Shown: positions 16,007 to 24,880, numbered from the stretch's first letter. The stretch: 64,000 nt of DNA from an uncultured Lachnospiraceae bacterium (GCA_910584915.1 CAJUDM010000008.1:62001-126000), one strand, 5' to 3'. Numbers and translations are program-made. Notes: generated from the sequence alone by a model not told the origin.

Positions 16007-17248
16007 ATGGAAAAAACAAGATCTCAGATGCTTGCCATCCCGGCTGACGGCAGTGATATAGAAAGGCCTCAGATTTTGGTGGAGCGCCTGCGGGAAGCGG
16101 AAGGGTTCCGGGTGGAATCCGTGGAACCGGAGGATAATGTTGTGCAGATCAGGGTCGTCTGCGGGGAGGAGTCGTTCTCGGTGGAGATGTACCCCACGGA
16201 TTTTGAGATACCGGAGCTGTACCGTTGTCAGCATTTCTTTCCGGATATAGATATAGAAGCGATACAGAAAATAGAGTACGGGCTTGCGGTGGAGATGGAG
16301 TTTGGCGAGAATGCGCTTTTCTCGTACCATCTGCAGTTAAAGCTGATCCATGCGATGCTGCCGGATGCGCTGGCGGTGATCGACGACAGTTCGGAGAAGA
16401 TTCTGTCCGGGCGCTGGGTCGCTCTGGCAGCTGAGTCCAAAGTGCCGCCTGCGCCCCGTTACCTCTACACGGCGCAGGCAGTGTCGTCGGGGGAGGAAAA
16501 AGAGGCGTGTGTCTGGCTCCATACCCACGGGCTCAATCGATGCGGGCGCCCGGAGCTGGAAGTGCTTGACTCCAACAAGGAGAACTATCAGGAACACTAC
16601 AATGTGCTGGAGACGCTGGCAAACCGGATGCTGGAGGATGAGGAGGTTCCCGAGTTCGGAAGCCCCTATTTTCTGGCTTATGTGGCGGAGGGGATGCCCC
16701 TTGTGGTGACGCTCATTGACTGGGAGGATGCGGTGGAGCTGTATGATCCGGAGATACTGGGCGGAAGAAAGGACAGGCAGGAGGGGCATAATCAGGATAC
16801 CTGTGCGATTTTTGTCTATCCGTCTAAGGAGAGCGCGGATGAGGGAAAGTTTTATCCGCTGGATATTTACGATAAATTTATGAAGGATAACCCGGTCTTC
16901 ATGATCTCCAACGAGGAGACCGCCCGCATGAGGGCGCAGGCGGTGGAGCGGATATCTTATCTGTTTAAAGCGGCTGAAAACAAAGAAAATCACATTCTGG
17001 TGAAACTCGGGCTGTTGGTGGACGAGGAACACAAAACCCAGGACAATGAGCGGGAGCATATCTGGTTTGAGGTGCTTAAGGTGTCCGGGGATCGTTTTTT
17101 GGCAAAGCTTACGCAGGAGCCCTATTATATCAAGGATATCCATGAGGGCTACACGGCGCAGTTCGGACCGGAGGATGTGACGGACTGGCTGATCTATACG
17201 CCGGAGCGCAGGCTCTCGCCGGATGACGTGTATCTGTTTTCTATTTAG
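16007..17248 (+). CDS. DUF4026 domain-containing protein
   Basis: 413-residue cytosolic protein of the DUF4026 family, rich in acidic residues, with no signal peptide or membrane helix. The N-terminal part is the family's MLAIPADGSDIERPQ-type segment. The C-terminal part contains repeated acidic or aromatic stretches (DREHIW-like, KLTQEPYYIKDI, and DVTDWLIYTPERRLSPDDVY at the end). The biochemical role is unknown. In other bacteria these proteins occur near immunity or SMI1-like genes, which is suggestive only. A SigA promoter lies directly upstream, and the next small gene is 135 bp downstream. Confidence 0.8.
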   Translation: MEKTRSQMLAIPADGSDIERPQILVERLREAEGFRVESVEPEDNVVQIRVVCGEESFSVEMYPTDFEIPELYRCQHFFPDIDIEAIQKIEYGLAVEMEFGENALFSYHLQLKLIHAMLPDALAVIDDSSEKILSGRWVALAAESKVPPAPRYLYTAQAVSSGEEKEACVWLHTHGLNRCGRPELEVLDSNKENYQEHYNVLETLANRMLEDEEVPEFGSPYFLAYVAEGMPLVVTLIDWEDAVELYDPEILGGRKDRQEGHNQDTCAIFVYPSKESADEGKFYPLDIYDKFMKDNPVFMISNEETARMRAQAVERISYLFKAAENKENHILVKLGLLVDEEHKTQDNEREHIWFEVLKVSGDRFLAKLTQEPYYIKDIHEGYTAQFGPEDVTDWLIYTPERRLSPDDVYLFSI

Positions 17249-17383
17249 CATATGGAACGTATATCAGTCAGCCCTGACAGCCGGTTATCTGCTTTCGGTA
17301 TGCGGGTATATATGTTTGCGGCGTTTATGGTAAAGTATCAATTAGATATTATACCGGCACCGGAGGAAGCGAAAGGGAAAGAG

Positions 17384-17758
17384 ATGATATTATACAGACC
17401 TGTAGGCACAAAAGAACTGAATCTGATAGAGAAGGGCAATTATGAAAAGTATCCGCCGAGACTGCCGGAACAGCCGATTTTCTATCCTGTGCTGAATGAG
17501 AAATATGCAGCCGAGATAGCGGGAAAGTGGAATGTGAAATATAATGAAGATCACAGAGGATATGTGACAATGTTTGAGATCGATGATGAATATGCCATGC
17601 GCTTTGAGATTCATACTGTGGGCAGCAGCTATCATCAGGAGCTGTGGGTTCCTGCGGAGGAACTCGATGAATTTAACCGGCATATTGTCGGGAGAATTCA
17701 GGTGATAAGAGAGTTTTCTAAGGAAGGCACAGAGTCAGATATCCTGTTGCAAAAGTGA
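17384..17758 (+). CDS. Small protein of the ADP-ribosylation/crystallin J1-annotated family
   Basis: 124 residues starting MILYRPVGTKELNLIEK and containing PPRLPEQPIFYPVLN and WVPAEELDEFNRHIVG, which is diagnostic of a small family often annotated 'ADP-ribosylation/crystallin J1'. I know no experimental function for it. The frame is open further upstream to 17252, but that extension contains no family residues. ATG 17384 is preceded by GGAGGAAGCGAAAGGG. No catalytic motif of ADP-ribosyl hydrolases is visible, so the family name should not be taken as a function. Confidence 0.75.
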   Translation: MILYRPVGTKELNLIEKGNYEKYPPRLPEQPIFYPVLNEKYAAEIAGKWNVKYNEDHRGYVTMFEIDDEYAMRFEIHTVGSSYHQELWVPAEELDEFNRHIVGRIQVIREFSKEGTESDILLQK

Positions 17759-17803
17759 AGTATAGGGTCTCATTGTTTTGGATCGAAAAATTGGAGGTCA
17801 GCT

Positions 17804-18877
17804 ATGACAGAGAATTATAATATAGAAAAAAACGAGATCAAAGTCGGTGTCATCGGAGCTACCGGGTATGCGGGGGCGGAACTTGTGAGGATTTTGCAGG
17901 GGCATCCGGCGGCGAAGGTCAAATGGTACGGTTCGAGAAGCTACATAGAGAAGGAGTACGCGTCTATCTACAGAAACTTCTTCCGGGTGGTGGAGGATGT
18001 CTGCAAAGGCGATGACTTGAATGAGCTGGCGGAGCAGGTGGATGTGATCTTTACGGCGACGCCCCAGGGTTTTTTGGCTTCCGTGATCTCGGAGGAGATT
18101 CTGCGGAAGGTGAAGATCGTGGATCTGAGCGCGGACTTCCGGCTGAAGGATGTGGCGGTCTATGAAAAGTGGTATGGAATCGAGCATAAGGCGCCGCAGT
18201 TTATTAAGGAGGCGGTATACGGGCTCTGTGAGATCAACAGGGAGGATATCAGGGGGGCGAGGCTGATCGCTAATCCCGGGTGTTACACGACATGTTCAAT
18301 TTTGACAGCTTATCCCCTTGTGAAAGAGGGGCTGATCGATCCGGGGAGCCTGATCATCGACGCGAAGAGCGGTACTTCCGGGGCGGGGCGGGGCGCAAAG
18401 CTTCCGAATCTGTTCTGCGAAGTGAACGAGAATATCAAGGCTTACGGTGTGGCAAGCCACAGGCATACGCCGGAGATCGAGGAGCAGCTCGGGTATGCGG
18501 CTGGGAGAGAGGTCGTGTTGAACTTTACGCCCCATCTTGTGCCGATGAACAGGGGAATCCTTGTGACGGCTTACGCGGATCTGACGCCGGAGGGAAGGGA
18601 CGCAGAGAAGGTGCGGGCGGCTTATGAGAAGTATTACGGAGAGGAAACCTTTGTCCGCCTGCTGCCCCAGGGAGAATGCCCTGAGACAAAATGGGTGGAG
18701 GGCAGCAACTTTGTAGATATCGGTTTTGTGATCGATGAGCGCACCGGAAGGATCATTATGATGGGGGCGCTCGACAACCTGGTGAAGGGCGCGGCGGGGC
18801 AGGCGGTGCAGAATATGAACCTGCTGTTCGGACTGCCGGAGGAGACGGGGCTTATGATGATGCCGTGTTTTCCGTAG
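17804..18877 (+). CDS. argC: N-acetyl-gamma-glutamyl-phosphate reductase
   Basis: ArgC reduces N-acetylglutamyl phosphate to the semialdehyde with NADPH. The Rossmann motif GVIGATGYAGAELVRIL is at residues about 14-30, the catalytic Cys is in ANPGCYTTCS, and the C-terminal family motif is VKGAAGQAVQNMNLLFG. The length of 357 is normal. TTGGAGG upstream sets the start. It leads a run argC - GNAT - argB - argD on the plus strand. Confidence 0.96.
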   Translation: MTENYNIEKNEIKVGVIGATGYAGAELVRILQGHPAAKVKWYGSRSYIEKEYASIYRNFFRVVEDVCKGDDLNELAEQVDVIFTATPQGFLASVISEEILRKVKIVDLSADFRLKDVAVYEKWYGIEHKAPQFIKEAVYGLCEINREDIRGARLIANPGCYTTCSILTAYPLVKEGLIDPGSLIIDAKSGTSGAGRGAKLPNLFCEVNENIKAYGVASHRHTPEIEEQLGYAAGREVVLNFTPHLVPMNRGILVTAYADLTPEGRDAEKVRAAYEKYYGEETFVRLLPQGECPETKWVEGSNFVDIGFVIDERTGRIIMMGALDNLVKGAAGQAVQNMNLLFGLPEETGLMMMPCFP

Positions 18878-18969
18878 GGACTGGCAGCGGAGAGTGTTCC
18901 GGCGGGTTTTCAGAAATGTTTTGGCGACAGGCAGACATGAAAGAGCGGGCAAAGAGGAGGGACAGATCT

Positions 18970-19422
18970 ATGGAGACAGAAGTACGTTCCATGATAATAG
19001 AGGATTATCTGGTGGTTAAGGCGTTGTGGCAGAGCATTCGGGGCTTTGGCATCCGGAGCATTGACGATTCCGCGGAGGGGGTTGCGCGCTTTCTGGCAAG
19101 AAATCCGGGGATCAGCGTTGTGGCGGAGCGCGGCGGGGAGATCGTCGGCGCGATACTATGCGGGCATGACGGCAGAAGGGGTTGCCTGTACCATGTCTGT
19201 GTGAAAGAGAGCTGCAGGCGGCAGGGGATCGGGAAGGCGATGGTGGTCTTCTGCATGGAGGCGCTGAAAAAGGAGCATATCAATAAAGTGTCACTGATCG
19301 CGTTTACAAAGAATGATGTGGGAAACGCGTTCTGGAAGGAGATAGGGTGGACAAAGAGGGAAGATCTGAATTATTATGATTTTGTGCTGAATGAGGAGAA
19401 TATTACGGCGTTTATCAGGTAG
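18970..19422 (+). CDS. GNAT-family N-acetyltransferase in the argC-argB gap
   Basis: 150-residue single-domain GNAT with the acetyl-CoA pyrophosphate loop CRRQGIGKAMVVFCMEAL and the motif-B Asn in FTKNDVGNAFWKEIGW. AAAGAGGAGGG favours ATG 18970. A further in-frame ATG at 18937 exists. It lies between argC and argB, where many Firmicutes carry argJ (ornithine acetyltransferase/N-acetylglutamate synthase). It may be a short N-acetylglutamate synthase that supplies the pathway's first step, or an unrelated acetyltransferase. The 14-bp gap to argB supports co-expression. Confidence 0.85.
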   Translation: METEVRSMIIEDYLVVKALWQSIRGFGIRSIDDSAEGVARFLARNPGISVVAERGGEIVGAILCGHDGRRGCLYHVCVKESCRRQGIGKAMVVFCMEALKKEHINKVSLIAFTKNDVGNAFWKEIGWTKREDLNYYDFVLNEENITAFIR

Positions 19423-19436
19423 GGAGGCGGAATAAA

Positions 19437-20330
19437 ATGCAGAACAACAGACCGGAAAATATGGAGGAGGTTTTGAGGAAGGCGGAAGTGCTGATCGAGG
19501 CGCTGCCTTATATTCAGAAATTTAACAGGAAGATCATTGTGGTGAAATATGGCGGGTCTGCCATGAGCAATGAGGAACTGCAGAAGAATGTGATCAAGGA
19601 TGTGACGCTGCTTAAGCTGGTAGGGTTTAAGCCGATCATCGTCCACGGCGGCGGCAAGGAGATCAGCCGCTGGGTTGGCAAGGTGGGGAAGGAGTCGCAG
19701 TTTGTGAACGGGCTGCGGGTCACCGACGCGGAGACAATGGAGATCGCGGAGATGGTGCTTAACAAGGTGAACAAGAGCCTTGTGACGATGGTGCAGGAGC
19801 TGGGCGTCCGGGCGGTCGGCGTCAGCGGCAAGGACGGCGGGCTCCTCGGCGTTGACAAAAAATATGCGGACGGGCAGGATATCGGCTTTGTGGGCAACAT
19901 CAAAGAGGTGAACTCCAAGGTGCTCTACGATCTTCTGGAGAAGGATTTTCTGCCGATCGTGGCGCCTGTGGGGCTGGACGATGATTTTCAGACTTACAAT
20001 ATCAATGCGGACGATGCCGCCTGTGCCATCGCGAAGGCGGTGGGAGCGGACAAACTTGTATTTCTGACGGACATTGAGGGACTGTATAAGGATGTGAACG
20101 ATAAGTCCAGCTTTATCAGCAGGCTGACGGCAGGGCAGGCGGAGGAGCTGATCGGCGGCGGCTTTATCGGCGGCGGGATGCTGCCGAAACTGAGCAACTG
20201 TACCTCGGCGATCCGAAACGGCGTAAACCGGGTGCATATTCTGGACGGGCGGATACCGCACTGCCTGCTTCTGGAGATTTTTACGAATCAGGGTATCGGG
20301 ACGGCGATCGTGCGGGAAGATGAGGAGTGA
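19437..20330 (+). CDS. argB: Acetylglutamate kinase
   Basis: ArgB phosphorylates N-acetylglutamate. The amino-acid kinase fold is clear: VVKYGGSAMSN, the glycine-rich IVHGGGKEISRW, the substrate segment VNGLRVTDAETMEI and NINADDAACAIAKAVGA. 297 residues is normal. GGGAGGCGG precedes the ATG. The N-terminal extension (about 25 residues, forming a helix before KYGG) is of the kind found in arginine-inhibitable enzymes, so feedback control by arginine is plausible. Confidence 0.96.
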   Translation: MQNNRPENMEEVLRKAEVLIEALPYIQKFNRKIIVVKYGGSAMSNEELQKNVIKDVTLLKLVGFKPIIVHGGGKEISRWVGKVGKESQFVNGLRVTDAETMEIAEMVLNKVNKSLVTMVQELGVRAVGVSGKDGGLLGVDKKYADGQDIGFVGNIKEVNSKVLYDLLEKDFLPIVAPVGLDDDFQTYNINADDAACAIAKAVGADKLVFLTDIEGLYKDVNDKSSFISRLTAGQAEELIGGGFIGGGMLPKLSNCTSAIRNGVNRVHILDGRIPHCLLLEIFTNQGIGTAIVREDEE

Positions 20331-20418
20331 CAGGGCAGATCAGATGCCTCTGGTTTAGAGGATAAAACAGGAAAAAGCGGCAAAAAAGCTGAATGAGCAC
20401 AGCACAGGAGGTACGTTA

Positions 20419-21678
20419 ATGCAGGATCACGGAATGCAGGAATATATCACGCAGGCGGAGCAGGATCTGCTCCATGCGTATAATCGCTATCAGATTGTCT
20501 TTGACAGGGGAGAGGGCGTATATTTATATGATAAGGAGGGGAAGCGGTATCTGGATTTCTTCTCGGGGATCGCGGTGAACGCGCTGGGGTATCACTATAA
20601 GGATTTTGATGCGGCGCTGAAGGGGCAGGTGGACAAGCTGCTCCATATTTCCAATTATTTCTACAATGAGCCAGCGGTCTCGGCGGCGGCGAAACTGAAA
20701 AAGGCGTCCGGGATGGACCGCGTATTTTTCACAAACAGCGGCGCGGAAGCCATAGAGGGCGCGCTGAAGGCGGCGAGAAAGTATGCGTATACGAAGAGTG
20801 AAAGGGCAGACAGTCAGGCAGGCGGACATTCAGGAAATTATACAGGCGATCGTGGGGAGAGTAAGACGGGCGGAGAGATCATCGCCATGAACCATTCTTT
20901 CCACGGGCGTACCATGGGGGCGCTTTCCGTCACCGGGAACCCGCATTACAGGGAGGCGTTTGAGCCGCTTGTCGGAGCTGTGCGCTTTGCCGATATGAAC
21001 GATTTTGATTCGGTTTTGGAGCAGGTGACGGAGAAAACCTGCGCGATCCTGTTTGAGACGGTGCAGGGGGAGGGCGGTATCTATCCGGCGAAGAAGGAGT
21101 TTATGGAGCAGGTAAAGGCGCTCTGCGAGGAGAGGGATATCCTGTTGATTTTGGATGAGATCCAGTGTGGCATGGGGCGGACCGGCAAGATGTTCGCCTG
21201 GCAGCACTACGGCATCAAGCCGGATATCATGGCGTGTGCCAAGGCGGTCGGCGGCGGCGTGCCGGTGGGCGCTTTCCTGATGACGGAGAGGGTGGCGGAG
21301 AAATCTCTCGCGGCGGGCGACCACGGCACGACCTACGGGGGAAACCCCTTTGCCTGCGCCGCAGTCTCAAAAATGTTGGACTTATTTGAAGAAAATGATA
21401 TAATAGGGCATGTGCAGGAGATCGCGCCCTATCTGGAGGAGCAGCTCGATAAGCTTGTCGCGGAGTTTGATTTCATATTGGCAAGGCGGGGGCTCGGGCT
21501 GATGCAGGGCTTGGAGTGCAGCGTGCCGGTTGGTCCCGTTATCGGCAGGTGTCTGGAAAAGGGGCTGGTGCTGATCAATGCGGGCAGCAATATCCTGCGG
21601 TTTGTGCCCCCTCTTGTGATCACGAGAGAGCATGTGGATGAGATGGTGCGGATTTTGCGGGAGGCATTATTAGAATAA
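20419..21678 (+). CDS. argD: Acetylornithine aminotransferase
   Basis: PLP-dependent class III aminotransferase converting N-acetylglutamate semialdehyde to N-acetylornithine. The PLP site is seen in ILDEIQCGMGRTG and the Lys of DIMACAKAVGGGVPVGAF. AGGAGGT before ATG 20419 sets the start. Oddly, between the helix ARKYAYTK and the strand GGEIIAMNHSFHGRT there is an extra Ser/Gly/Asp-rich loop of about 20-25 residues (around SQAGGHSGNYTGDRGESK) that I do not expect in standard ArgD. It is probably a surface insertion. The class also includes ornithine and GABA transaminases, but the neighbours argue for ArgD. Confidence 0.94.
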   Translation: MQDHGMQEYITQAEQDLLHAYNRYQIVFDRGEGVYLYDKEGKRYLDFFSGIAVNALGYHYKDFDAALKGQVDKLLHISNYFYNEPAVSAAAKLKKASGMDRVFFTNSGAEAIEGALKAARKYAYTKSERADSQAGGHSGNYTGDRGESKTGGEIIAMNHSFHGRTMGALSVTGNPHYREAFEPLVGAVRFADMNDFDSVLEQVTEKTCAILFETVQGEGGIYPAKKEFMEQVKALCEERDILLILDEIQCGMGRTGKMFAWQHYGIKPDIMACAKAVGGGVPVGAFLMTERVAEKSLAAGDHGTTYGGNPFACAAVSKMLDLFEENDIIGHVQEIAPYLEEQLDKLVAEFDFILARRGLGLMQGLECSVPVGPVIGRCLEKGLVLINAGSNILRFVPPLVITREHVDEMVRILREALLE

Positions 21679-21760
21679 AATCGGCAGATGCGTTGGAAAT
21701 TACTCCCTGGTAATGTGTACTGAAGGAGCATCTGCGGAACTGGAATCAGCAGGAGCCGTA

Positions 21761-21829
21761 GAGATGCATGGGAGAAATTTGAAGCTGAGCATTATCAGAT
21801 TCAAATTTGCTCCCCCTTATGTGCATCTC
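21761..21829 (+). repeat. Large stem-loop upstream of the solute-binding protein gene
   Basis: GAGATGCA pairs with TGCATCTC, and GGGAGAAATTTGAA pairs with TTCAAATTTGCTCCC, giving a two-part stem of about 22 bp around a 16-nt loop. It lies in the 190-bp gap between argD and the next gene. No T-tract follows, so a leader RNA or stability structure is more likely than a terminator. Confidence 0.6.
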
Positions 21830-21867
21830 GCAGGCGGAAGCGGAACTAAATATAGAAAGGATTTTTT

Positions 21868-23379
21868 ATGGGCTATAAAAAAAGATTTTATGCAGCGCTA
21901 TTGATCGTTGTTCTTGCGGCGGGAGTGTTTGCCGTGGGAAAGAGCGGGATGCAGATGAAAGCCGAGCAGGAACAGGCGCAGCAGGAAAGCTTTTTGAACA
22001 GAAGGAAGGATACGCTCAGGCTGTGGTATACGGACGAGAGCCTGACGGATTATCTGAACGCGGCGGCGGTAGCCTACGGGGAGATGAGCGATGTCCGGGT
22101 GGAGACGGTGTTGATTGACGACAGTGAGTATGTGGAGGAGATCAACGAGGCATCCCTCGGGCGCAGTGACAGGGAGAAGCCGGATCTGTACCTGATCACT
22201 AACGACTGTCTGGAAAAGGCGTATCTGGCGGGGCTTGCGAAGGAAATATCCGATCAGAATATGTTCCGGAATATCGATTTTGAGAACCATGGCGCGGAGG
22301 CGGCGGTGACGTATGACAAGAATGTGGTCGCCTATCCGTTTTACTATGAGGCGTGCGCCCTGCTCTACAACAAGACATATCTGAAAGAGTACGCGAGGCT
22401 GCAGCTTGAGGCGGAGGCGGACCTGGCTGCGGGAGAGGCTGCCCAGGCGCAGGCGGATGCCGGCAATGTGGAGGAGGAAGCCGCCGGGGAGGAGAGCGGA
22501 CATGCGTTCTCGGAGGAGGAGATCGCTCGGAAGGCGATGGAGTGCCTGCCCGATACGATTGCGGAGCTGGAAGATTTTGCGGATAACTACAACGCGCCGG
22601 AGCAGGTGGAGGCTGTCTTCAAGTGGGATGTGTCCGACATTCTGTATAATTACAGTTTTGCCGGCGACCATCTGATCGTGGGCGGCGAAAACGGGGATGA
22701 TCCGGATCAGATCGATATCTACAATTTGGAGACGCTGCAGTGCCTGACAACGTTTCAGAACTTAAATCAGTTTTTTTCCATCGAGACGAGAGGCGTCAGC
22801 TATGACCAGGTGATGCAGGATTTTCTGGACGGGAAGATCGTGTTCACCGTGGCGGGCACGGAGGCGGTAAACCGTATGGCGCAGGCGCAGGCGGACGGGA
22901 GTTTTGCCTATGAGTATGGCTTTTACAGTATGCCGGATCTGACGGAGGAGCTAAAGAGCCGCTCTCTGTCGATCACGACCTGTATCGCGATAAACGGTTA
23001 TACAGAGTTTGAGGAGCAGGCGAATGATTTTGCGCAGTTTATGATGAAAGACTGGACGAGCGGGCTGAATCTGCAGGAGAGCACCGGAAAGATGCCGGTG
23101 TACGGTTATCCGGTTTACGATGAAAACCACACTTTTTCAGGGGCATATCATGAATCCATGCCGATCCCGAAGATGATGACCACCGGGAATTTCTGGGTGC
23201 AGATGGAGATCGCCTTCACGGAGATCTGGGAGGGCGGCGATGTCAACGCGCTGCTCAAGAGCCTTTCCGAGCAGGTGATGAGGCAGGTGACGGGGGATGA
23301 CAGCTACACGGAGGAGTACATCGAACTGCCTGTGGAGGAAGTGCCGGAGGAGGAGTATGTGGAGGAGCCCCAGGGGTGA
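21868..23379 (+). CDS. Extracellular solute-binding protein (ABC transporter type 1 family), membrane-anchored
   Basis: 503 residues. The N-terminus is a single uncleaved-looking hydrophobic helix (AALLIVVLAAGVFAVG) without a lipobox Cys. The rest resembles family 1 sugar-type binding proteins: LRLWYTDESLTDYLN at the start of the mature domain, then KPDLYLITNDCLEKAY and VAYPFYYEACALLYNKTYL. A low-complexity Ala/Glu/Gln insert lies at about residues 175-215. The C-terminus is acidic with VPEEEYVEE repeats. No permease or ATPase is adjacent, so it may serve a remote transporter or act as a sensor. Confidence 0.8.
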   Translation: MGYKKRFYAALLIVVLAAGVFAVGKSGMQMKAEQEQAQQESFLNRRKDTLRLWYTDESLTDYLNAAAVAYGEMSDVRVETVLIDDSEYVEEINEASLGRSDREKPDLYLITNDCLEKAYLAGLAKEISDQNMFRNIDFENHGAEAAVTYDKNVVAYPFYYEACALLYNKTYLKEYARLQLEAEADLAAGEAAQAQADAGNVEEEAAGEESGHAFSEEEIARKAMECLPDTIAELEDFADNYNAPEQVEAVFKWDVSDILYNYSFAGDHLIVGGENGDDPDQIDIYNLETLQCLTTFQNLNQFFSIETRGVSYDQVMQDFLDGKIVFTVAGTEAVNRMAQAQADGSFAYEYGFYSMPDLTEELKSRSLSITTCIAINGYTEFEEQANDFAQFMMKDWTSGLNLQESTGKMPVYGYPVYDENHTFSGAYHESMPIPKMMTTGNFWVQMEIAFTEIWEGGDVNALLKSLSEQVMRQVTGDDSYTEEYIELPVEEVPEEEYVEEPQG

Positions 23380-23500
23380 ACGGCTGTGGTAAGGACTGAG
23401 GAGTGATAAGAGCCCTAGGGGTGAACGGCTGCGGTAAAGGCTGAGGAGTGTAAGAGTCACAGGTGTGAACAGCCGTAATAAAGGCTGAGATCGGAAGAGG
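23370..23500. repeat. Three imperfect tandem repeats, 44-45 bp period
   Basis: The core AGGGGTGAACGGCTG occurs at 23372 and 23417, and a diverged AGGTGTGAACAGCCG occurs at 23461, each followed by a GGTAAAGGCTGAGGAGTG-like segment. The first unit overlaps the end of the binding-protein gene, supplying its stop. The repeats end about 40 bp before the YbaK-type gene. Confidence 0.8.
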
Positions 23501-23540
23501 CAGCGGACTCGAATGATATCTGGAAGTGCGAGGAGAAGCT

Positions 23541-24011
23541 ATGTCGATAGAACGAGTGAAGGAGTATTTCAGCAAATATCATATGGAGGAGCGGATTCAG
23601 GAATTTACCGTATCCAGCGCTACGGTGGAACTTGCGGCGAAGGCGCTCGGCTGTGCGCCGGAGCGGATCGCAAAGACGCTTTCTTTTCTGGTGGAGGGAC
23701 ATGCGATACTGGTGGTGGCCGCGGGGGACGCAAAGATCGATAATCACAAATACAAGGGACAGTTTGGCACGAAAGCCAAAATGCTCTCGCCGGAGGAAGT
23801 GACGGATCTGGTGGGACATGCTGTGGGCGGCGTCTGTCCGTTTGCTGTGAAGGAAGGTGTGGAAGTGTATCTGGATGTATCGCTGAAGCGCTTTGAGACT
23901 GTTTTTCCGGCGTGCGGCAGCGCGAACAGCGCCATAGAACTCACGATCCCCGAACTGGAAGAGTATTCGGGCTATGTGAGCTGGGTGGATGTCTGCAAAG
24001 GGTATGAGTGA
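23541..24011 (+). CDS. YbaK/EbsC-family aminoacyl-tRNA deacylase
   Basis: 156-residue member of the YbaK/ProX family, which hydrolyses mischarged aminoacyl-tRNA (typically Cys- or Ala-tRNAPro). Family features seen: KTLSFLVEGHAILVVAAGD, KAKMLSPEEVTDLVGHAVGGVCPF and the late substrate loop PACGSANSAIELT. AGGAGAAGC before ATG 23541 sets the start. It stands alone after the 44-bp repeats. Confidence 0.9.
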   Translation: MSIERVKEYFSKYHMEERIQEFTVSSATVELAAKALGCAPERIAKTLSFLVEGHAILVVAAGDAKIDNHKYKGQFGTKAKMLSPEEVTDLVGHAVGGVCPFAVKEGVEVYLDVSLKRFETVFPACGSANSAIELTIPELEEYSGYVSWVDVCKGYE

Positions 24012-24156
24012 GGAGGCGGCGTATGGAATCTGCGGCCTTCGCGGGTATCATGGCGGAAAAAATCGCTGCGGAAAAGAACTGGTTTTGGCATAAACGCGGC
24101 TGTGCCGGAAGCAAGAAAAAACGGTGTCAGAGCCGTGGAGAAGAAGGTGGGGAGTT

Positions 24157-24624
24157 TTGGAAAAGACGGATGTATCTATCACAATCTATATCAGAGAAAA
24201 GGGCGTCGTACTAAAGGAAAAGTCTCTGATGGCATTGGATGCCGGGAGTAAAAAAATACTGGCTTTTGGAACAGAAGCGGAGTTGATGGCAGAGAGCGAA
24301 GCAGAAAATGTTGAGATAGCTGCTCCTCTGGCAGGGGGAAGAGTTACGGATTACAGGTTGACGGTGAAATTGTTTCTCTGCCTGCTGCATAAAGCAGGAG
24401 TGAATGGAAGTCTTTTTCATAAGCCTCAGATTGCGTTGTCCATACCGGAGGGGACGGCTGATGCGGAAAAAAAGGTGTTGGAGGATGTCCTTTATCAGGC
24501 GGGAGCAGGAAAAGTATTTGTATCAGAAATGAGGATGGAACAGCTTGTTTTAAGTCTGAGCAGGGACAGTGATAAAACGTTAAAAGGTTTTCAGACAGTG
24601 ATCGGAATAACTGAAGAAGAATAA
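24157..24624 (+). CDS. Half-length MreB/actin-like protein
   Basis: About 155 residues that follow the first half of MreB/Mbl: ITIYIREKGVVLKEKSLMAL matches the xYVKGKGIVLxEPSVVAI strand region, then IAAPLAGGRVTDYRLT and IALSIPEGTADAEKKVLEDV match MreB IxPLxxGVIxDF and VPSGxTxVExRAV. The phosphate-1 motif DLGT is lost, because the protein begins where it should be, and the second half with phosphate-2 and adenosine motifs is absent. The likely start is TTG 24157 after AAGGTGGGG. An ATG at 24124 is in frame. It cannot be a normal nucleotide-binding filament protein. It may be a degenerate paralogue or a regulator that binds MreB. Confidence 0.65.
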   Translation: MEKTDVSITIYIREKGVVLKEKSLMALDAGSKKILAFGTEAELMAESEAENVEIAAPLAGGRVTDYRLTVKLFLCLLHKAGVNGSLFHKPQIALSIPEGTADAEKKVLEDVLYQAGAGKVFVSEMRMEQLVLSLSRDSDKTLKGFQTVIGITEEE

Positions 24625-24738
24625 AAGGAGTATCAGTGATGAAAAGATCAGGAGGCATTCGCGGGAGAAGCCTTTCCTGATTTTTTTGTGCAGAGGCGCA
24701 TAATGCGTTCAGAGGAGAAGTTTACTCGGACAAAACCG

Positions 24739-24758
24739 ACTCGGGTAAAACCGAGTAA
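24739..24758. repeat. Short inverted repeat in the 24.6-24.9 kb gap
   Basis: ACTCGG and CCGAGT flank GTAAAA, and a related ACTCGG half-site lies just upstream. The rest of the 24625-24880 gap is AT-rich with no gene. It probably holds the promoter of the next gene. Confidence 0.4.
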
Positions 24759-24880
24759 AAAATGACATTGATATTGTATGCTAACAATGAAAATGAATTA
24801 TCATATATTATTATATTAATCGCTCTGGAAAAGATGTATGTGGGATAAAAACAGGAAAAAAGAAGGTGGATGTACAGCGT

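Noticed and set aside
24008..24214. 68-codon frame before the MreB-like gene
   Set aside because: Lys/Arg-rich, no homology recognised, and it overlaps the better-supported frame.
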